A stretch of DNA of 6,591 nucleotides from G963674505 sp964575975 (GCA_964575975.1 CAZNTU010000282.1:1-6591); one strand, 5' to 3'; numbered from the stretch's first letter, positions 1 through 6,168 are shown. Notes: generated by a model from the letters alone, not told the origin. Numbers and translations: made by a program.

Positions 1-40
1 AACAAAATCCGTATGAATTTTCAACACTGAAAACCCGACA

Positions 41-56
41 TTTTCATCACCCCAGT
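41..56 (+). repeat. Copy 1 of a dispersed 16-bp near-repeat
   Basis: TTTTCATCACCCCAGT here and TTTTCATCATCCCAGT at 6153-6168 differ at one of 16 positions, and the two preceding matching bases extend the likeness to 17 of 19 (38-56 against 6150-6168). This copy lies exactly where recognisable transposase sequence begins, so it may be an old element boundary. Sequence 1-40 shows nothing I recognise. Confidence 0.4.
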
Positions 57-1189
57 CCGAATCTGTTCCGCGGTCTCGACGGCGTTTCCGAGCTGGTTCC
101 CGACTCCGTAAAAATACCTTCGGAGAAAAGGGAATCGCTTGTGCCTTTTCTTCGGCGCGTTAAAAAGACAGTACGGCGAACCCAGGGCCCTCGTCCACGA
201 CATGGCCCGGGGAATACTCGCAGCAGTCGAAGAAGTGTTTCCCGGAACGCCCGATTATACTTGCCACTTTCATTCTTTGCGCGACGTCGGCAAGGATTTG
301 CTGCTGGAAGAATGCACGGAGCTTCGAAAGCGTCTTTCGAAATTCAAGGCAAGGACTTTGCTGAGGCAAAGAACGAAACATTTGGAGAAAAAACTCGACC
401 CGGAATCCGGAGGCCCGAACGATTTCGCGGAAAGCCTCGAATCCGGAAGCAGCGGGGCGACCGGAACGCGACAGGTTCGCTTGATGGCCGCGTACACTTT
501 GATCCACTGGGCTTTGGACCACCGCAGTCAATCGAACGGATTCGGATTTCCCTTTGATCGTCCGCGTATCGACTTTTTTCGTCGAATTCAAAAAGCCAAC
601 GTCGCCGTCGAAGGTTTGGCCCGCGTTCTCCGGAGCAAAAGCGCAAAAGACCCAAAGCCCCTTGAAAGCGTCTTGAAGATTACGGGGGAAATCGCGCGGG
701 ACCCCGTACTCGAGAGCCTTGCCGAAATTTTTAAAAGCAAGGCGAAGATTTTCGATCGTTTGCGCTTCGCGATGCGGATCGCTCTTCCGGAAAATGGCCG
801 GGGAATCAACGACGACGGAAAGGACGAGGATATGGAAAGTATAGAGTCGAGGGCGGCTGCCTTTAGAAATTGGCTGGTCGAAGACCCGGAGAGGCGAAAA
901 ACATACTCCAAAATGCTGAAGCAACTCGACAAATATTGGGAAAAACTTTTCGCGGACCCCTTGCCGGTGGAAACCGCCGAAGGCGCTGTCTATGTTCAGC
1001 CCCAAAGAACCAATAACGTTCTGGAGCGTTTTTTTCGCGGTGAAAAACAGCTGGGCCGCAAGAAAACCGGAACGGCTTCCTTGAATAAATTGATAAAGTC
1101 AACCCTTGCGGGTACTCCTCTGGTTCGCAACCTGAAAAACGAAGATTACTTGGATATAATCCTCGGCGACTGCTCGAGTCTGGCGGAAA
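51..1189 (+). pseudogene. Decayed DDE transposase (MULE/IS256-like fold), N-truncated and frameshifted
   Basis: This is a relic of an insertion-sequence transposase. From about 51 to 161, frame 3 reads SPNLFRGLDGVSELV and then KIPSEKRESLVPFLRRVKK. Frame 1 continues from about 166 with QYGEPRALVHDM, PDYTCHFHSLRDVGKDLL and, near 1009-1035, TNNVLERFFRGEKQLG. The Asp of VHDM (199-201), the CHFH motif (262-273) and the Glu of NNVLE (1024-1026) match the second acidic residue, the Cys/His motif and the final Glu I know from MULE/IS256-like DDE transposases. The first catalytic Asp region is not visible. A +1 frameshift at the A5 run (162-166) separates the two parts, and no terminal inverted repeats are seen. 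Homology stops near 1189, where the reading frame runs on to 1281 through another gene's DNA. The TTG at 139 is not a true start. The exact IS family is uncertain, but the transposase identity is fairly secure. Confidence 0.75.
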
Positions 1190-1363
1190 GATTGGAACCC
1201 CGAGGTCGAGGAAAAATTGAGCCCGGCAGGCATCAAAGTGGTTGCATTGGAATGTTTCAGGCCGGAGCCCCTTGCCCATGATGTAACGATCGTCGGAAAA
1301 ATGCTCGGCCGGGAGGATAAAGCGGCGAAGTTCTTCGATTTCTTCCCGAGCCGTCTTGATGTT

Positions 1364-1377
1364 GTGAAGGGTGAAGG
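1364..1377 (+). repeat. Tandem copies of the 7-bp insertion-site repeat GTGAAGG
   Basis: GTGAAGG occurs twice in tandem at 1364-1370 and 1371-1377 on the left of the inserted element and once at 1495-1501 on its right. A simple target-site duplication would leave one copy on each side. Reading the host gene through the join shows that only one copy belonged to the original sequence (DVVKERV), so two copies were gained. Confidence 0.8.
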
Positions 1378-1494
1378 AGTAACGATTCAGACCCTCCATA
1401 GGAAAAACCGAAGCTATTTTCACAGAATCCCCATGAATAGGGGTTCTTCATAAAAAATAGTCCCGTATTGCTATGGGGGGTCTGAATCGTTACT
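1378..1494. mobile_element. 117-bp MITE-like element with 24-bp terminal inverted repeats
   Basis: The left end (1378-1401) starts AGTAACGATTCAGACC and the right end (1471-1494) finishes GGTCTGAATCGTTACT. The two ends are inverted repeats with 23 of 24 positions matching; the single mismatch is a T against a C within the C-rich part. The 7-mer GTGAAGG sits immediately outside both ends (1371-1377 and 1495-1501), as expected for a target-site duplication. The interior (1402-1470) is AT-rich, encodes nothing and contains a hairpin. The element interrupts the substrate-binding protein gene, and its removal restores the reading frame. The GTAA at the second base recalls IS66-type ends, but IS66 normally duplicates 8 bp, so the family is left open. 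It is non-autonomous and would need a transposase supplied elsewhere. The neighbouring transposase relic may or may not be related. Confidence 0.85.
1424..1447. other. Internal hairpin of the MITE-like element
   Basis: AGAA-T-CCCC and GGGG-TTCT flank a 7-nt loop, giving an 8-bp imperfect stem with one bulged T. It lies near the centre of the 117-bp element. With the long terminal repeats it means the whole element could fold into a long hairpin when single-stranded. Function is unknown. Confidence 0.5.
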
Positions 1495-2096
1495 GTGAAG
1501 GAACGGGTTTCGAGCATACCGGCCGACAAGAGGAAGAAGGTATACCACGAATGGGGCGACGACTACAGCAGTTCCGGTCCGGGTTCCAGTTGGGACGAAG
1601 CAATCGTCATGGCCGGAGGGGCGAACATTTTTTCCGATTCCCATATGGCATATCCCACGGTCAGCCCCGAATCGATTCTGATGCGAGACCCCCAGGTAGT
1701 GATCAAAACTCTGTCTTATGGCAAAAGAGGCGCCTTTGCCGCAACCGATACGGAGAAACTGATCGAGAAGGTTCGAAAATCCTTGTCGAGCCGAGCGGAA
1801 TGGAGGAATCTGTATGCGGCGAAGAACAATCAGGTTTATGTGGTCTCCTCGGAACTTGGCTATGGTGCGATGAGGGTAGTAGCGATCTGCTATCTGGCCA
1901 AGATTTTCTATCCCGATCTGTTCACCGACCTGGACCCCGAAGCGATGCTCGGGGAGTATCTGGAAAAATTCCAGGGGCTGCATGGGCGAAATGGCTATGA
2001 AATATGGTAAATCATCGCGTACCCGGTTGCCTGCAACTCTTTTCCGGGAATCTTATAAATATACGCCCGTCGAAACTTCTGCAAAAAACCCTGTGG

Positions 2097-2118
2097 GCGC
2101 TGGTACGATTTCCAGCGC
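2097..2118. other. Perfect 7-bp inverted repeat between the pseudogene and the toxin-antitoxin pair
   Basis: GCGCTGG (2097-2103) and CCAGCGC (2112-2118) are perfect inverted repeats around an 8-nt loop. On the plus strand no T-run follows. On the minus strand a T6 lies 8 nt beyond the stem, so a leftward terminator is conceivable but poorly spaced. It may simply be a stem in the untranslated region after the substrate-binding protein gene. The rest of 2011-2165 shows nothing I recognise on either strand. Confidence 0.4.
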
Positions 2119-2165
2119 AAAGCTTGACGAGGACTTCTTCGGTCATGAGCGGTTATGGGATTTTC

Positions 2166-2208
2166 TTGACAGGGCCTTGACATCCGGTCTTAATTTGGTA
2201 CTGTATAC
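2166..2208 (+). promoter_or_regulatory. Promoter and possible operator of the toxin-antitoxin pair
   Basis: Two overlapping TTGACA boxes are present at 2166-2171 and 2177-2182. The first has CTTAAT (2189-2194) at a 17-bp spacing. The second has TACTGT (2199-2204) at 16 bp. Just before the ribosome binding site lies GTACTGTATAC (2198-2208), made of the small palindromes GTAC and GTATAC. Phd/YefM antitoxins usually repress their own promoter by binding such palindromes, so this is a plausible autoregulatory site. That role is inferred from family behaviour. Confidence 0.5.
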
Positions 2209-2226
2209 GGACTGGAGGTGAGAAAT

Positions 2227-2508
2227 ATGCATATTGTTGACGACATAAAACCCGTTACTTATTTGAAATCGAGGGCTGCGGAGTTGTTGAAACAAATCAA
2301 CACAACCCGCCGCCCCGTGATTATCACGCAGAATGGCGAGCCCAGGGCCGTTCTTCAGGACCCGAAAAGCTATGAAGACATGCGAAACGCGATCGGCTTG
2401 CTAAAGCTGGTTTCGCAAGGCGAAAGCGACGTGCGAAACGGGAGGACGAAGTCCCAGGAGAAAGTTTTCGAAGACATCGAAAATTCGTTGAAGGCAATGC
2501 TTGAATGA
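2227..2508 (+). CDS. Phd/YefM-family antitoxin
   Basis: A 93-residue antitoxin expected to bind and neutralise the toxin encoded next to it and to repress the shared promoter. Residues 1-50 (DIKPVTYLKSRAAELL, then RPVIITQNGEPRAVLQD) form the recognisable Phd/YefM N-terminal dimerising and DNA-binding domain, with the conserved PVIITQNG strand and AVL segment. Residues 51-93 are rich in charged residues (LLKLVSQGESDVRNGR onward) and would be the flexible toxin-binding tail. The start at ATG 2227 is chosen because GGAGGTGA (2214-2221) is well placed for it, while the alternative in-frame GTG at 2218 lies inside that Shine-Dalgarno. The stop overlaps the toxin start as ATGA, implying translational coupling. 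Length and sequence look intact. Phd-type antitoxins pair with Doc, YoeB or RelE/ParE toxins, and here the partner is RelE/ParE-like. Confidence 0.9.
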   Translation: MHIVDDIKPVTYLKSRAAELLKQINTTRRPVIITQNGEPRAVLQDPKSYEDMRNAIGLLKLVSQGESDVRNGRTKSQEKVFEDIENSLKAMLE

Positions 2509-2837
2509 GTTGGAAATACAATGTCGTTTGGGCCGGCGTCGCGGAGAAGGACCTGCAAAGTATCGTTGGATACATTGCCGAGGATAGTCCTCGAAGAGCC
2601 TTGGAAATATTGAACGGAATCGGACAAAAAGCTTTGGACTTGTATATCTTGCCGGAAAGAGGCCGGATCGTACCGGAGCTTCAAGAACAGGGAATCCTGC
2701 AATATCGGGAATTGATTGTCGCGCCATGGCGACTGATATACAGGATATCCGAACGGGATGTATTTGTTTTGTCCGTTATCGATTCTCGCCGGAATGTCGA
2801 AGATATTTTGTTCAAACGATTTATCGAAAAACAATAA
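2505..2837 (+). CDS. RelE/ParE-family toxin
   Basis: A 110-residue type II toxin. Its N-terminal helical hairpin (residues 13-45, AEKDLQSIVGYIAEDSPRRA onward) is followed by the beta-sheet core GRIVPELQEQG (53-63), YRELIVAPWRLIYRI (67-81) and VFVLSVIDSRRNVEDIL (86-102). This is the classic RelE/ParE layout, with conserved arginines at 68 and 76 and Tyr79. RelE members cleave mRNA on the ribosome and ParE members poison DNA gyrase. The VIDSRRN motif and YREL block do not let me decide which applies here. The gene overlaps the antitoxin by 4 bp (2505-2508) and has no strong ribosome binding site of its own, so it probably depends on antitoxin translation, keeping toxin levels below antitoxin. 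The frame is intact, so a functional pair is likely. Confidence 0.9.
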   Translation: MSWKYNVVWAGVAEKDLQSIVGYIAEDSPRRALEILNGIGQKALDLYILPERGRIVPELQEQGILQYRELIVAPWRLIYRISERDVFVLSVIDSRRNVEDILFKRFIEKQ

Positions 2838-2850
2838 TTCGGCGACCGAA
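2838..2850. other. Small perfect hairpin directly after the toxin stop codon
   Basis: TTCGG (2838-2842) and CCGAA (2846-2850) pair perfectly around a 3-nt loop immediately after the TAA. No T-run follows, so it is not a normal intrinsic terminator, although it might protect the mRNA 3' end. It could also be chance, since the panE-like remnant begins in the same stretch. Confidence 0.35.
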
Positions 2851-3010
2851 AGGCCATGACGGAGGTGGTCCGGTGGCCATGGCTCTCGGATCGGGGTTGA
2901 CGGAAAAGGATATAGGGGGGATGGAATCCGATCCTGGACAAGCTGTCTCCCGCCGGAACAACCTCCATGTTGCAGGACGGGGAGGGAGGGCGCGGGCGGA
3001 CGGGTGGCAA
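2850..3010 (+). pseudogene. panE: Remnant of a ketopantoate reductase (PanE/ApbA family)
   Basis: Three short pieces in alternating frames line up in order with the C-terminal domain of 2-dehydropantoate 2-reductase, which makes pantoate for coenzyme A using NADPH. They are KAMTEVV (from 2850, frame 3), VAMALGSGLTEKDIGGMES (about 2873-2930, frame 2) and ILDKLSPAGTTSMLQDGEGG (2931-2990, frame 3). The family hallmark near here is TSMLQD followed by an acidic-Ala-Gly-Arg-x-Thr-Glu motif. The remnant keeps TSMLQD and a garbled version of the rest (GEGGRGRTGG). Two frame changes and loss of everything upstream and downstream show that it is dead. The identification rests on my memory of the family consensus. 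The toxin gene ends only 12 bp upstream, so the toxin-antitoxin cassette may have landed in or beside this gene. Confidence 0.6.
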
Positions 3011-3033
3011 TTGAAAAGCCCGTTGTATCTTAG

Positions 3034-3102
3034 TTGACAAAAAGCGAGTTCCTATCTTATTAACTTAATATTCTTGACACGACAAATTGTTTCCGCTATT
3101 GA
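3034..3102 (+). promoter_or_regulatory. Tandem promoter candidates for the pab operon
   Basis: The AT-rich stretch contains two perfect TTGACA -35 boxes. The one at 3034-3039 has TATTAA (3058-3063) 18 bp downstream. The one at 3074-3079 has TATTGA (3097-3102) at the ideal 17 bp. The sharp change from GC-rich remnant DNA to AT-rich DNA here also suits a promoter. Transcripts would carry a leader of about 120-160 nt before pabA. The -10 boxes are weak matches, so which one is used is uncertain. Confidence 0.55.
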
Positions 3103-3129
3103 ACGAGCTTGAAAAAAGTTTCGGCTTTC

Positions 3130-3216
3130 GACTCCGTCGATTTTCCGGAGAAGGCTGTTGCAGCGAGTTATGCCATAGGTCTTAGACCACCCAGGCTCGC
3201 CTTTGGGCGTTTTTTC
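3130..3216 (+). promoter_or_regulatory. pabA leader with inverted repeats and an attenuator-like hairpin plus T-run
   Basis: Within the leader, CTCCG and CGGAG (about 3131-3152) form a 5-bp stem. GGTC-TTA-GACC (3178-3188) is a compact inverted repeat that could also be an operator. CGCC-TTTG-GGCG followed by T6 (about 3199-3215) resembles a short intrinsic terminator only a few bases before the pabA ribosome binding site GGAGGG (3222-3227). This order hints at transcription attenuation, but the last stem is only 4 bp and I see no leader peptide rich in a regulating amino acid. No known riboswitch was recognised. Confidence 0.35.
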
Positions 3217-3230
3217 CACTTGGAGGGACT

Positions 3231-3842
3231 ATGGCGGCGATACTGTTGATGATCGACAATTACGATTCTTTCACTTTCAACCTTGTGCAGATGTTTCGCC
3301 AGTACACGCTCGACGTGCGGGTCGTTCGAAACGACCGCATCGATGTGGAAGGCGCAAGGGGTCTGAAGCCCGATTACATCGTCATCAGTCCGGGACCCAA
3401 AGACCCGGCGCATGCGGGCATCTCCATGCCGCTGATCGCCTCGATGCACAGGACGACGCCGATCTTGGGAGTCTGCCTGGGCATGCAGTGCATCAACGAA
3501 GTGTTCGGGGGAAAAACGGTAAGATCGCCCAGGCCTTTGCATGGTAAGACAAGTCCGGTGTTCCATGAAGGGCGGGGCGTATTCGCCGGTCTGCCCTCGC
3601 CATTTGCCGCCGCTCGCTACCATTCTTTGGCCACGGCTCCCGACGAGCGCTCCCTTGTCCGCGATTTGACGATCACGGCACGCACCGACGAAAAACTCAT
3701 CATGGGATTGTCCCATCGGCGGCATCCTCTACACGGGGTCCAATTTCACCCCGAGAGTTTTCTGACCCAGTACGGCTTCGACATCGTGGAAAACTTTCTG
3801 AAACTGGGCCCGCTGGAGAATCCCCATGAAAAACGGAAATAG
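3231..3842 (+). CDS. pabA: Aminodeoxychorismate synthase glutaminase subunit (PabA/TrpG family)
   Basis: A 203-residue class I glutamine amidotransferase that releases ammonia from glutamine and passes it to the PabB domain for making 4-amino-4-deoxychorismate, the first step to p-aminobenzoate and folate in the cytoplasm. It opens with the family signature LLMIDNYDSFTFNLVQ (residues 5-20). The nucleophile Cys82 lies in ILGVCLGMQ, and the triad is completed by His173 and Glu175 in GVQFHPESFLTQYG. SPGPKDP (53-59) is the oxyanion-hole region, and HGKTS (104-108) and RYHSL (129-133) are typical of PabA/TrpG. The length is slightly above the usual 190. ATG 3231 has GGAGGG at 3222-3227. The 3' end overlaps the next gene by 17 bp, so translation is coupled. 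PabA and TrpG cannot be told apart by sequence alone. The neighbour's PabB identity decides the call, though dual use with anthranilate synthase is possible. Confidence 0.93.
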   Translation: MAAILLMIDNYDSFTFNLVQMFRQYTLDVRVVRNDRIDVEGARGLKPDYIVISPGPKDPAHAGISMPLIASMHRTTPILGVCLGMQCINEVFGGKTVRSPRPLHGKTSPVFHEGRGVFAGLPSPFAAARYHSLATAPDERSLVRDLTITARTDEKLIMGLSHRRHPLHGVQFHPESFLTQYGFDIVENFLKLGPLENPHEKRK

Positions 3843-6138
3843 CGATACCATGCAAGACACTGTCCGATCCCTTTGCGGCCAAATTACCGACCTGCGCACG
3901 GCGCCTCTCGATCCGCGGACCGACATGCCGGGCTTGGCGGCCCGGTTCGCGCGCCTGGACGGAACGGTCCTGTTGCTCAGCGGCGGAGAATCCGATTGCG
4001 CCCGCTATCATATCCTGGGTGCCCTGCCTTGGATGACCCTGCGGGCGAAGCGGGGCGAAACTCTCCTGTCGGCAGGAGACCGGAGCCGATTGTTGCGCGC
4101 CGACCCTTTCGACGTCCTTCAAGCCTGCGTTCGTGGCTTGTCCTTGCCGAAAGAGCTTCGGTCGCCGCCCTTGAGCGCCGGCCTGCTTGGCTATCTGGCC
4201 TACGATCTGAAGGACTGCCTAGAGATCTTGCCGCGCACCAGCATAGACGAAACCGGCTTGCCGTCGATGCTTTTCTACGCGCCGTCGATGCTGGTGATCC
4301 AGGACAGAAGGGAACAATCCACTCGCCTCCTAATCCCGGTAAGAAACGGCGACCGACGCGAAGCGGAACAGGTCCTTCGACGATTCGACACGATCGCCGG
4401 GAGCGATCCTGCGGAAGATACCAGCCGGCCGCTCCGTTCCCGAAACCCGGTCTCCAATTTCGCCCGGCCGGAATACGAAGACGCCGTCCGCAAGGTGATC
4501 GACTACATCGCCGCAGGCGACGCCTACCAGGTCAATCTTTCCCAACGTTTCGAAATTGCCTTTGACGGCGACGCCTTTTCCTTGTTCCGCGATTTGTTCC
4601 ATCGCAACCCCGCCCCGTTTTTCGCCTTTATCCAAGCGGGCGACCACCAGATCGTATCCACCTCCCCGGAACGATTCCTTCTGCAAATCGGACAGAGAGT
4701 GGAAACTCGTCCCATCAAAGGCACGCGCCCCCGCATGTCGGATCTCGCCGAAGACGCCGCCATGCGTCGGGAGCTTTCCGAAAGCGCCAAGGACGACGCC
4801 GAACTTTCCATGATCGTGGACCTTTTGCGCAACGACATTGGCAAGGTGTGCCGCGCCGGTTCGGTGCGGGTCGCCGAACACAAACGGATGGAGGCCTATG
4901 AGAACGTCTACCACTTGGTCTCCATCGTCGAGGGCGAGCTGGACCGGGAAAAGGATTCGGTGGATCTGATCAAGGCCGCCTTCCCGGGAGGCTCTATCAC
5001 GGGATGTCCCAAGGTGCGCGCCATGGAGATCATCGACGAACTGGAAACCTGCCGCCGTCACGTCTATTGCGGCAGCATCGGATATATCGGTTTCCACGAC
5101 GTCATGGACCTTTCCATCGCAATTCGAACGGCTGTCGTTTTCGGCCGTACCGTGCGCTATTCCGTGGGCGGTGGAATCGTTTTCGATTCGGACCCTGAAG
5201 CCGAGTACGAAGAGACTCTGCACAAAGGCCGGACCTTGATGGCCGCCTGCAGCAACGCCGATCGAACCGTCCGTTCGCCGGTAGCGTGGTTAAACGGCCG
5301 TCTGGTTCCGGCCGAGACTGCGGCGATTCCGGCGGACAGCATGGGTCTGCAATACGGGTTCGGCTTTTTCGAGACCGTTCGGGCCGACGACGGCAAGGCT
5401 CCGCTTCTGCGATACCACGCGGATCGTTTCGAGAAGACATGGAACGTCCTCATGCCGGACGCTCCGCCCGATTTGACCTGGGAGGTCGTCTTAGACCAAG
5501 TCCTCGCCGCCAACCGCCTGCGGCAAGGGTGCGCCACCGTGAAGATTCTTGCGGCCCGCGGAAGCCGCACATCGCCGCCCTGGAACCACGATCTGCTGGT
5601 AACGGCACGCCCGTATACGCACAGGCTTGCGGACAAAGAGAGACAGGGACTCACCCTTGTCTCCTATCCCCAGGCTCGCCAGAATCCCTTGGCCGCCTTC
5701 AAGACGCTAAATTACCTTTACTATTTTCGAGCGGGACAGTGGGCGCGCGGTCAAGGCTTCGACGAAGCGCTGATTCTCAACCCCGACGGATCGATATCCG
5801 AAACAAACACCGCCAATCTGCTGCTGATAAACGGCCGCCGAGCGATTCGACCCCTCTCCGCAGCCGTACTCCCCGGCGTCATGGCCGAGGCAGTCTGCCG
5901 GCAACTTGCCGCTTGGGGCTACGAAATTTTCCAAAAAGAGACGCGACCTTCGGAATTGCTCGACGCCGACCAAGTCCTGGCCACCAATGCTCTGATGGGC
6001 GCCGTACCCGTGATCGACGTGGACGGCCGCGAAAGGCCGGCGGGCGACGACCTTTGGCATCGCTTGAACGACGTTATCATTCCCGGATGGAGATACAATC
6101 GGGGAATTCTCAATTTTTCAGACTCGTCATTCGATTGA
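3826..6138 (+). CDS. pabB: Fused aminodeoxychorismate synthase component I / aminodeoxychorismate lyase (PabB-PabC)
   Basis: A 770-residue bifunctional enzyme. Residues 1-475 are PabB: a TrpE-type N-terminal domain (ARYHILGALPWMTLRAK, 59-75) and the chorismate-binding domain with GDAYQVNLSQR (231-241), STSPERF (278-284), PIKGT (296-300), DLLRNDIGKVC (332-342) and AAFPGGSITGCPKVRAMEI (384-402). Lys298 in PIKGT is the aminodeoxychorismate synthase hallmark; anthranilate synthase has PIAGT. Residues 485-770 are a fold-type IV PLP enzyme (PabC, aminodeoxychorismate lyase), with GLQYGFGFFETVR (507-519), likely PLP lysine Lys626 in AAFKTLNYLYYF, and the class IV signature SISETNTANLLL (656-667). 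A short linker joins the two. With PabA the protein would carry chorismate all the way to p-aminobenzoate plus pyruvate. ATG 3826 is favoured by GGAG at 3815-3818; ATG 3850 is an alternative. The frame is intact throughout. A BCAT-like activity of the second half is a lesser alternative. Confidence 0.93.
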   Translation: MKNGNSDTMQDTVRSLCGQITDLRTAPLDPRTDMPGLAARFARLDGTVLLLSGGESDCARYHILGALPWMTLRAKRGETLLSAGDRSRLLRADPFDVLQACVRGLSLPKELRSPPLSAGLLGYLAYDLKDCLEILPRTSIDETGLPSMLFYAPSMLVIQDRREQSTRLLIPVRNGDRREAEQVLRRFDTIAGSDPAEDTSRPLRSRNPVSNFARPEYEDAVRKVIDYIAAGDAYQVNLSQRFEIAFDGDAFSLFRDLFHRNPAPFFAFIQAGDHQIVSTSPERFLLQIGQRVETRPIKGTRPRMSDLAEDAAMRRELSESAKDDAELSMIVDLLRNDIGKVCRAGSVRVAEHKRMEAYENVYHLVSIVEGELDREKDSVDLIKAAFPGGSITGCPKVRAMEIIDELETCRRHVYCGSIGYIGFHDVMDLSIAIRTAVVFGRTVRYSVGGGIVFDSDPEAEYEETLHKGRTLMAACSNADRTVRSPVAWLNGRLVPAETAAIPADSMGLQYGFGFFETVRADDGKAPLLRYHADRFEKTWNVLMPDAPPDLTWEVVLDQVLAANRLRQGCATVKILAARGSRTSPPWNHDLLVTARPYTHRLADKERQGLTLVSYPQARQNPLAAFKTLNYLYYFRAGQWARGQGFDEALILNPDGSISETNTANLLLINGRRAIRPLSAAVLPGVMAEAVCRQLAAWGYEIFQKETRPSELLDADQVLATNALMGAVPVIDVDGRERPAGDDLWHRLNDVIIPGWRYNRGILNFSDSSFD

Positions 6139-6152
6139 CCATTTTCCAAACT

Positions 6153-6168
6153 TTTTCATCATCCCAGT
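6153..6168 (+). repeat. Copy 2 of the dispersed 16-bp near-repeat
   Basis: TTTTCATCATCCCAGT, one mismatch from the copy at 41-56, lies 14 bp after the pabB-pabC stop codon, between the operon and its terminator. It might be an element end or a scar in the intergenic region, but chance cannot be excluded with only two copies in view. Confidence 0.4.

Larger units (their letters stand above)
1190..2010 (+). pseudogene. Disrupted ABC transporter substrate-binding protein (iron/cobalamin type)
   Basis: This is the C-terminal two thirds of a periplasmic binding protein of the FepB/BtuF-like (TroA-fold) class, which delivers iron chelates or cobalamin to an inner-membrane ABC importer. The first fragment (1190-1363, frame 2) reads WNPEVEEKL, AGIKVVALECFRPE and TIVGKMLGREDKA. 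The second (from 1495, frame 1) reads KERVSSIPADKRKKVYHEW, GPGSSWDEAIVMAGGANIF, TVSPESILMRDPQVVIKTL, VYVVSSELGYGAMR and, near the end, YPDLFTDLDPEAMLGEYLEKF, a typical closing block of this family. The signal peptide and roughly the first 100-150 residues are missing, cut off at the junction with the transposase relic. A 117-bp element (1378-1494) splits the rest. Joining 1363 to 1495 restores the frame as DVVKERVSS. No permease or ATPase gene is nearby. The substrate cannot be told. Confidence 0.8.

Noticed and set aside
159..171. Programmed -1 ribosomal frameshifting at the A-rich run, as in many IS elements
   Set aside because: Similarity moves from frame 3 to frame 1, a +1 change. The frame 3 codons there (GTT AAA AAG) do not form the needed heptamer, and the gene is otherwise truncated.
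160..1005. A 281-residue minus-strand frame opposite the transposase relic
   Set aside because: There are no family motifs, and the opposite strand carries convincing transposase motifs.
1982..2221. A 79-residue plus-strand frame between the transporter pseudogene and the antitoxin
   Set aside because: It starts inside the transporter coding region, has no recognisable domain, and runs through the antitoxin promoter and ribosome binding site.
4330..5223. A 297-residue open frame on the minus strand
   Set aside because: It lies wholly antisense to the well-supported PabB domain and shows no recognisable motifs. It is a shadow of GC-rich codons.
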